Shown here: piece by piece, positions 6,812 to 10,984 of the stretch
Numbering within the stretch: the stretch's first letter is position 1
Layout of the letters: every line of letters begins with the position of its first letter
Assembly: GCA_038240875.1 (NCBI GenBank)
Contig: JBBRGG010000120.1
Coordinates: 1 to 10,984, forward strand
Source: JBBRGG01 sp038240875
GTDB lineage: Bacteria; Planctomycetota; Phycisphaerae; Phycisphaerales; UBA1924
Length of the DNA stretch: 10,984 nucleotides
Direction of reading: 5' to 3'
Translations under genes and position numbers: made by a program
The notes under the pieces: generated by a model
What the model saw: the letters and a program-made list of their open reading frames with translations, nothing else
What the model was told of the DNA's origin: nothing
Databases searched by the model: none

Positions 6812-6817
6812 CCTCCT
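6812..6817 (-). promoter_or_regulatory. AGGAGG ribosome-binding site of the transposase remnant
   Basis: A perfect AGGAGG on the minus strand, 5 nt before the ATG at 6806. It sets the transposase start and rules out the longer in-frame extension to 6965, which would run outside the IS. Confidence 0.75.
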
Positions 6818-6892
6818 GTGCCAAGAACCATTTTGCCACAATTGCTCGGCTTGCGCAACCCGAACTCGCGCCAAGCATGCGCCAAAAACGCT

Positions 6893-6915
6893 CGCATTTA
6901 GTAAGTGGAATTCGT
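6893..6915. repeat. Right terminal inverted repeat of the IS630-like element
   Basis: Partner of 5894-5916 (17 of 23 matches in inverted orientation). It lies about 87 bp upstream of the transposase start, and foreign sequence (integrase remnant) begins directly beyond it. Confidence 0.55.
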
Positions 6916-6917
6916 AA

Positions 6918-7288
6918 GAGTCGTTCTCGAACCACGTTGTGCCAAGTGGCTGGAGAATTCGCCATTGATCGCAGCTCAACATTATTTGACTACGACCGAT
7001 GCGAACTTCGATCTGACGTCGGGCATTGGATCTGCACGACTGACACCAAAAGCACGCGATGGAAAAAGCGTCGCAAAAAGCGGGGCGCCTTTGGCACAAA
7101 ATGCGGCGCAGCACCCGTCCGCGTCCGATGGCATTGATTCGCAAGAAATGCCGTATGTGGTTTATTTCAACAGGCTTACGCGAACCGATGCCAACCCATA
7201 CCAAGGGGTAAAAAATCGAACAAATGACCTCGATGGGATTCGAACCCATGTCCACACCGTGAAAGGGTGTTGTCCTAGACCAGGCTAG
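6918..7288 (+). pseudogene. C-terminal remnant of a tyrosine recombinase (integrase) reading into tRNA-Glu
   Basis: The frame from 6941 reads AKWLENSPLIAAQHYLTTTD, matching the end of the catalytic domain of phage-type integrases (HVVCxWLGNSPxxAxxHYLQxTD). The Tyr of the HYL motif corresponds to the catalytic Tyr. The residues that should precede it, ESFSNHVV, lie in another frame at 6918-6941, so one base has been lost near 6941. Upstream the gene is cut off by the IS end, and the left IS flank does not supply the missing part. The remaining roughly 100 codons are a low-similarity tail with AQNAAQHPSASDG. They end in DLDGIRTHVHT and a TAG at 7286-7288, which is the antisense of the tRNA-Glu gene. 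It is a remnant of an integrated element, not functional. Confidence 0.7.
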
Positions 7289-7299
7289 ACGACGAGGCC
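7225..7299 (-). tRNA. tRNA-Glu (anticodon TTC)
   Basis: On the minus strand it begins GGCCTCG and ends CGAGGTC plus discriminator A, giving a 7-bp acceptor stem with one G-U pair. The D-stem GTCT/GGAC, anticodon stem ACACC/GGTGT with loop CTTTCAC (anticodon TTC) and T-stem ATGGG/CCCAT with loop TTCGAAT are all present. The variable loop is short. CCA is not encoded; ATTTG follows the acceptor stem. An integrase remnant ends inside it from the 3' side, which marks the gene as a likely past attachment site. The gene itself appears intact. Confidence 0.95.
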
Positions 7300-7622
7300 A
7301 AACCTTACCTCACGCCTTCGTGTGGCAGTTCACTCTATATTCTAGCGGCGACTTGGCCTGAAGCGAGCCAACGCCCAAATTGATCGCCAAAGACGGCATC
7401 AAAAACTCTGGTAAAGCCCAATTCGCCCAATTTCAGTTACTCGAATTGGTAACTTTGCCTGAGTTCACCCCCACCGAAATAGGAATTTGTTTAGCTACAC
7501 ACCCTCGAGACTGTAACGCAACTACTTGACTCGCATGTGTGCCGATAGAAAGTGGCTCATTCCCCGAATCTCACAGCTATTGCTTCGCTTTTTGATTCCA
7601 CCACGCCGATAGATCAATCCTT
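7300..7622. other. Divergent intergenic region between tRNA-Glu and phosphofructokinase
   Basis: 323 bp, visibly more A+T-rich than its flanks, with no gene. It must hold the promoter of tRNA-Glu (minus) and that of the phosphofructokinase gene (plus). On the minus strand an AT-rich TAGAATATAGAG block lies 35-45 bp before the tRNA, possibly a -10 region. GCCCAA(A)TT occurs at 7373-7381, 7416-7423 and 7425-7433, with an inverted AATTGG at 7444-7449. GTTAC/GTAAC arms lie at 7436-7440 and 7449-7453. These could be regulator sites, but none is assignable. Confidence 0.5.
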
Positions 7623-8741
7623 ATGAGCATGCACTTAACGTGTCCCAACATCCGTCGCATGGCCATTCTCACCGGTGGTGGCGACTGCCCCGGGCTCAAC
7701 GCCGTCATCCGTGCCGTCGCACGCGACGCATTTAATTGTGGCATCGAGGTTTGGGGCATCGAGGACGGCTACCTCGGCCTCATCGAGAACCGAATACGCC
7801 CGATCACCGAAACCGATATCTCTGGCATCCTCCACCGAGGTGGGACAATTCTCGGTTCCAACAACAAATCCAACCCCTCCAAATTTCCCACGGGTAAAGC
7901 CGCCGACGGCAAGTTTATTTTCAGTGACGTCACGGACCTGTGCGTCCGGAATATCAAGAGCCGCGAGATCGAAGCCGTCGTCATCATCGGCGGCGACGGC
8001 ACCATGACTAGTGCCGCAAACTTCTCCTCAATGGGTATTCCAATCGTCGGCGTGCCTAAGACCATCGACAACGATATCGAAGGCACCGAGATCACTTTCG
8101 GATTTAGCACCGCAGTCGCCACCGCGACCCTCGGCTTGGATCAGGTGCGCACGACCGCAGACAGCCATCACCGGGCGATGGTCGTCGAAGTCATGGGCCG
8201 CAATGCTGGCTGGATCGCGTTGAATGCAGGCGTTGCCAGCGGTTCGGACGTCATTTTGTTGCCTGAGATTCCTTTCGACCTTGAGTATGTCGCCGAGGTT
8301 GTCCGCAAACGGTCCTTCAGTGGCAAGCGATCGACGCTCGTGTGTGTTTCCGAAGGCGCGATGCCCAAGGGCGGCACACAAATCGTCGCCAAGGTTGACC
8401 TCTCCAGCCCGGACCCTATTCGCCTGGGCGGCATCGGCAAGTACCTCAGCGACGAACTCGAACGACGAACCGGTGTTGAAAGCCGGTATGTCGTTCTCGG
8501 GCACACGCAGCGTGGCGGTACGCCTGTCGCGTATGACCGCGTTCTCGCGACGATGCTGGGCAATCACGCGATGACGCTGCTTCGCGAGAGCAAAATCGGG
8601 AGGCTCGTTGCCGTGCAAGGCGGCCGATTCACCGATATCCCGCTGAGCGAACCCGCAGGGCGGCAAAGGCTGGTAAAGATGGACGACCAACTCATCTACG
8701 CGGCACGAGCCGTGGGCACGTCGTTCGGCGATGAGACTTGA
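7623..8741 (+). CDS. pfkA: 6-phosphofructokinase (GGDG/PKTIDND mixed type)
   Basis: Phosphorylates fructose 6-phosphate to fructose 1,6-bisphosphate in glycolysis; cytoplasmic. At 372 aa it is somewhat longer than the E. coli enzyme (320 aa). Motifs: N-terminal nucleotide loop LTGGGDCPGLNAVIR (16-30), GGDGT (123-127), PKTIDND (145-151) with catalytic Asp149, the VVEVMGRNAGW block (187-197), PEIPF (214-218) and GHTQRGG (293-299). The residue matching E. coli Gly104 is Gly126, typical of ATP use. The residue matching Gly124 is Lys146, as in PPi-dependent and mixed-substrate group III enzymes. In this family the Gly/Lys pair has been found in ATP-dependent actinobacterial enzymes, so ATP is the likelier donor, but PPi cannot be excluded. 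The start at 7623 has only a weak ribosome site; ATGs at 7629 and 7659 are in frame. It converges with the next gene across 49 bp. Confidence 0.93.
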   Translation: MSMHLTCPNIRRMAILTGGGDCPGLNAVIRAVARDAFNCGIEVWGIEDGYLGLIENRIRPITETDISGILHRGGTILGSNNKSNPSKFPTGKAADGKFIFSDVTDLCVRNIKSREIEAVVIIGGDGTMTSAANFSSMGIPIVGVPKTIDNDIEGTEITFGFSTAVATATLGLDQVRTTADSHHRAMVVEVMGRNAGWIALNAGVASGSDVILLPEIPFDLEYVAEVVRKRSFSGKRSTLVCVSEGAMPKGGTQIVAKVDLSSPDPIRLGGIGKYLSDELERRTGVESRYVVLGHTQRGGTPVAYDRVLATMLGNHAMTLLRESKIGRLVAVQGGRFTDIPLSEPAGRQRLVKMDDQLIYAARAVGTSFGDET

Positions 8742-8790
8742 GCAAGTTTCGTTCGATTAGCTCGCGCGAAGAATCTGCACGCACGTGTGC

Positions 8791-9846
8791 TTACGCCGAC
8801 GCGCGATCGAGCCGATCAAGGATCGCGCGCCACAACGGGTCGGCAGCAGACGCGAGCAATTCTGCGCGTGGTTTAGGCAATACGATTACAATCTGCGACG
8901 CTTCGTTCGAAATAGCTCGCACGTCGGCGTCGCGTACTAGCGCGTAGAGCTCGCGAGCACAGGCCGCCGCATCGGTGGGCAGATACACGATGACATCGTT
9001 CGATTTCGCGGTGCTACGTGTGTCTGCATCACCGAGCTCTGTCAGCACGACGCGAGTCTGTGGCGCATAATGCGATTCGAGCATGCCCGGGCTTTGCAGG
9101 ATGGCTTGATTCGCCCTGGCTCGTGCGCTTGGATCAAGCCCCGTCGCTACATGCAGTAAATCTACGCCAAGTACACGCGCGATTACCTCGGCGGAGATCG
9201 CTCCAGGCCGAAGTATGCGTGCGACCAATCCACCCGCGACCAACTCTGCTGCAACTAATCCTGTTGGCGGATTACCCAGTATCTCTACCACTGTTGATTC
9301 GATTCCCACGCTACACGTGCCACCTTCGAGCACGCGCACACGATCACCAAACTCGGTACGCACATGTGCGCTGGTAGTGGGAGAGACATGCCCGGATACG
9401 TTCGCGCTAGGCCCGACGAGTGGACCACCAAAGGCTTTAAGCAGCGCGGCCGCGACCAGATGCGCGGGTTGTCGTAGCGCAACAGTGGAGCCGCCCGCAG
9501 TTACTGACGCTGGAATCGCGGCAGCTTTGGGCACGACGATGGTGAGTGGGCCGGGCCAAAGAGCTCGCGCCAACAACTCGGCTTCGATGGGCCACGAGCT
9601 CGCGAGTGATTTGGCCATTTCGATCCCGGTGACATGGACGATGAGCGGATTGGTCGAAGGCCTGCCTTTGGTCAAAAAGACTCGCGCGACAGCGGCGGCA
9701 TTCAACGCGTCGGCACCCAAGCCATAGACCGTCTCGGTTGGAAACGCGACCACGCCACCGGCACGCAGGACAGTGACTCCTTGGGCGATTTCTGCATCGG
9801 TAGCCAAGGCTCGTGTTGCACGCTGGTCAATTGGGTGGGAATCCAC
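8791..9846 (-). CDS. tsaC: L-threonylcarbamoyladenylate synthase, Sua5/YrdC type
   Basis: Makes threonylcarbamoyl-AMP from Thr, bicarbonate and ATP, the first step of t6A37 modification of ANN-decoding tRNAs; cytoplasmic. The long Sua5 form is 351 aa, with a YrdC domain of about 200 residues followed by a C-terminal Sua5 domain. Motifs from the chosen start: PTETVYGLGAD (36-46), KGRPSTNPL (60-68), WPGPLT (97-102), GPSANVSG (145-152), VGIESTVV (180-187), RPGA (213-216) and the linker SPGMLESHYAP (252-262), which covers the active site in Sua5 proteins. GTG at 9846 is chosen as start because GGAG lies 6 nt upstream. The frame is open to a TTG at 9900, but that would overlap the upstream gene by 35 nt. 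It lies 19 nt after the TolC-family gene on the same strand, so co-transcription is likely. Confidence 0.93.
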   Translation of the reverse strand: MDSHPIDQRATRALATDAEIAQGVTVLRAGGVVAFPTETVYGLGADALNAAAVARVFLTKGRPSTNPLIVHVTGIEMAKSLASSWPIEAELLARALWPGPLTIVVPKAAAIPASVTAGGSTVALRQPAHLVAAALLKAFGGPLVGPSANVSGHVSPTTSAHVRTEFGDRVRVLEGGTCSVGIESTVVEILGNPPTGLVAAELVAGGLVARILRPGAISAEVIARVLGVDLLHVATGLDPSARARANQAILQSPGMLESHYAPQTRVVLTELGDADTRSTAKSNDVIVYLPTDAAACARELYALVRDADVRAISNEASQIVIVLPKPRAELLASAADPLWRAILDRLDRASA

Positions 9847-9852
9847 TGCGGG

Positions 9853-9856
9853 CTCC
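9853..9856 (-). promoter_or_regulatory. GGAG ribosome-binding site deciding the Sua5 start
   Basis: GGAG on the minus strand, 6 nt before the GTG at 9846 and just after the stop of the TolC-family gene (9868-9866). Confidence 0.5.
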
Positions 9857-9865
9857 ACTCGCGCG

Positions 9866-10984
9866 TCAGGGTGCTGCAGATGGCGCTGATGTTGGCGCAA
9901 CTTGGGAAGCTACTGCGGGCTGCGGCGTCAACACAGCATCGTGTGCAGCGGCTTGCATGGGCAAGTCTCGCCAAAGAACGTCTCCCGCGCTAGGTACCAC
10001 AAATTGAACCTTGTTGCGTTCCAGCGTCGTCCCCATCGCGCTAAACAATTCCGCTAGTGCGATGTTGTAATCAACCACCGCGGCGACCTCTTCGCGTTCC
10101 GCCGACGCGAGCGACTCTTCACGATTGAGCTGCAAATCCAAGCTCTCGACGGTCAGCCCTCGTCGAATCTCATTCTCGATGACCAGCACCCGAAGAACTT
10201 CGGCAGCCGCTAAGCGGCTATCGCGCGTTTGCGAAATCAAGCGATAGTTCAGGCTCACGCGGTCGAGCGCGCTCTTGACTTCGCCAACAACTTGCTGAAG
10301 CGTGTTGCGATACGCGAGTACGCTCTGCAAACGTTCCATGCGGCGACGGGAAAAGTCCGCCTCGGCTCGGCGATTGCCGATCGGGACCTCGACCGCGATC
10401 GCGACAAGGTAATCTACGAAGCGTTGGTTGAAGACCGAGCCATACGCATACTGAATATCATTGTCGAGGTTGGCCCAATCCGCCTGGAGACGCAGATTAA
10501 GGTCGGGTAATTTTGCGTTATCAGCAACGACCTGGCGAATCGACGCGTCGTCAATCGAAAGAATCGAAGTCTGAATTTCGGGGCGAAGCCGGATCGCGCT
10601 GCTGAGGCTTTCGAGCACGCTGAACTTCACCGGCGATTCCAGCGCGAAATCCGCAGGAATCACCACGATCTCAGATCCCACGGGCAATTCTGGATCGTTA
10701 ATTAGCGTCTTGATGCGGTCGCTGGCGATGCGTAGCTGCGTCTGTGCGCGAAACACATCCGCCCGGCGGCGTTCGACGCGTGCAATTGCGTCGGCGATCT
10801 GTGCCTGATTCGCGTCGATCTTCGCGCGTTCGCGCAACTGATCGCGGACTTTTTCGCCACGCTCCAGAAGCCGTTGCAAGATCAGCACATCGCGGTGGGC
10901 TTGCAAGAGCTGCCAGTACGAACGCTCGGTATCGGTGAGCGTGCGGATGAGGTCGCGGCGAAGGTTCTGCACGCTGGTGCGCTC
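9866..10984 (-). CDS. TolC-family outer-membrane efflux protein (5' end outside window)
   Basis: Periplasm-spanning outer-membrane channel protein used by tripartite efflux or type I export systems. 372 codons are visible; the frame runs off the right edge, so the GTG at 10972 is internal rather than a start. The visible part is mostly long amphipathic, coiled-coil-like helix with many Arg, Glu, Ala and Leu. It contains LIRTLTDTERSYWQLLQAHR near the front, matching the TolC helical repeat, and a second similar helical section (VGEVKSALDRVSLNYRLI and onward), as expected for the duplicated OEP domain. The signal peptide and first strands would lie outside. The last 30 residues are Ala/Pro/Ser-rich (VASQVAPTSAPSAAP) and probably unstructured. 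The partner pump and adaptor are not in the window. Sua5 follows in the same direction. Confidence 0.85.
   Translation of the reverse strand, partial: ERTSVQNLRRDLIRTLTDTERSYWQLLQAHRDVLILQRLLERGEKVRDQLRERAKIDANQAQIADAIARVERRRADVFRAQTQLRIASDRIKTLINDPELPVGSEIVVIPADFALESPVKFSVLESLSSAIRLRPEIQTSILSIDDASIRQVVADNAKLPDLNLRLQADWANLDNDIQYAYGSVFNQRFVDYLVAIAVEVPIGNRRAEADFSRRRMERLQSVLAYRNTLQQVVGEVKSALDRVSLNYRLISQTRDSRLAAAEVLRVLVIENEIRRGLTVESLDLQLNREESLASAEREEVAAVVDYNIALAELFSAMGTTLERNKVQFVVPSAGDVLWRDLPMQAAAHDAVLTPQPAVASQVAPTSAPSAAP

Larger units (their letters stand above)
5892..6917 (-). mobile_element. Degenerate IS630-like insertion sequence
   Basis: About 1.03 kb bounded by imperfect inverted ends and filled by one decayed IS630-family transposase on the minus strand. 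IS630 elements (Tc1/mariner superfamily) insert at TA. A TA is present at the right tip (6915-6916), while the left tip reads GA at 5891-5892, so the target duplication is not clearly preserved. A second fragment of a related copy lies at 832-916 in the same orientation. The right end abuts the remnant of an integrase gene. Confidence 0.75.

Noticed and set aside
832..6917. Composite transposon carrying the kinase operon
   Set aside because: The left copy is only an 85-bp end and the right copy has a dead transposase. The outer ends do not form a clear inverted pair, and no target duplication is seen. Bracketing is real, mobility is not shown.
7210..7215. T-run on the minus strand after tRNA-Glu as a rho-independent terminator
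   Set aside because: Six T are present 9 nt beyond the tRNA, but no separate hairpin precedes them. This is too weak to call.
6905..7288. Intact 127-codon gene on the plus strand
   Set aside because: Its first codons lie in the IS right end, its conserved part needs a frame correction at 6941, and its end is antisense tRNA. It is an integrase remnant.
7526..7549. TTGACT as a -35 box for the phosphofructokinase promoter
   Set aside because: No acceptable -10 lies at 16-18 bp spacing. GATAGA is only 12 bp away.
8742..8790. Bidirectional terminator between the phosphofructokinase and Sua5 genes
   Set aside because: The only hairpin (GCACG/TGTGC, 5 bp with a G-U pair) is weak and has no T-tract on either side.
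8747..8920. Similar strings TTCGTTCGATTAGCTCGC (8747) and TTCGTTCGAAATAGCTCGC (8902)
   Set aside because: A single pair of short imperfect matches, one inside the Sua5 coding region; most likely chance in C/G-rich sequence.
1..10984. CRISPR array, rRNA, riboswitch or replication origin
   Set aside because: No regularly spaced repeats, no rRNA-like sequence, no recognisable riboswitch core and no DnaA-box cluster were seen.

Overview
The window looks like chromosomal DNA of a Gram-negative bacterium of fairly high G+C. An outer-membrane TolC-family protein and a PilT-type pilus ATPase are present. The integrase tail that reads into a tRNA gene, and the many-PAS cytoplasmic sensor kinase, recall Planctomycetota. 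That placement is an inference and could be wrong.

Layout from left to right. (1) Positions 1-797: the 3' part of a PilT-like type IV pilus retraction ATPase, cut by the window edge. (2) 832-916: an 85-bp end fragment of an IS630-like element. (3) 920-1198: an unassigned stretch. (4) 1199-5722: a signalling operon with a large soluble sensor histidine kinase (GAF, four PAS, HisKA, HATPase_c and an unassigned C-terminal domain), overlapped by the first of three separate single-domain response regulators. None of the three regulators has an output domain. (5) 5892-6917: a nearly full-length but dead IS630-like element. It has inverted ends, three in-frame stops, a frameshift and an internal deletion that removes the second catalytic Asp. 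(6) 6918-7288: the C-terminal remnant of a tyrosine recombinase whose frame runs antisense into a tRNA-Glu(TTC) gene at 7225-7299, which looks like the scar of an integrated element. (7) 7623-8741: a 6-phosphofructokinase with a Gly/Lys (GGDG / PKTIDND) active-site combination. (8) On the minus strand, 9846-8791 encodes a Sua5-type threonylcarbamoyl-AMP synthase and 10984-9866 a TolC-family efflux protein that is cut by the right edge.

How it works together: the kinase and its three receivers form one likely transcription unit for a branched or competing phosphotransfer system. The left-hand ends of two related IS630 copies lie in the same orientation on either side of this operon. The right half of the window holds housekeeping genes (tRNA-Glu, glycolysis, tRNA t6A modification) plus an export protein. 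The mobile-element debris lies between the two regions, beside the tRNA. I see no CRISPR array, no rRNA and no intact mobile element.
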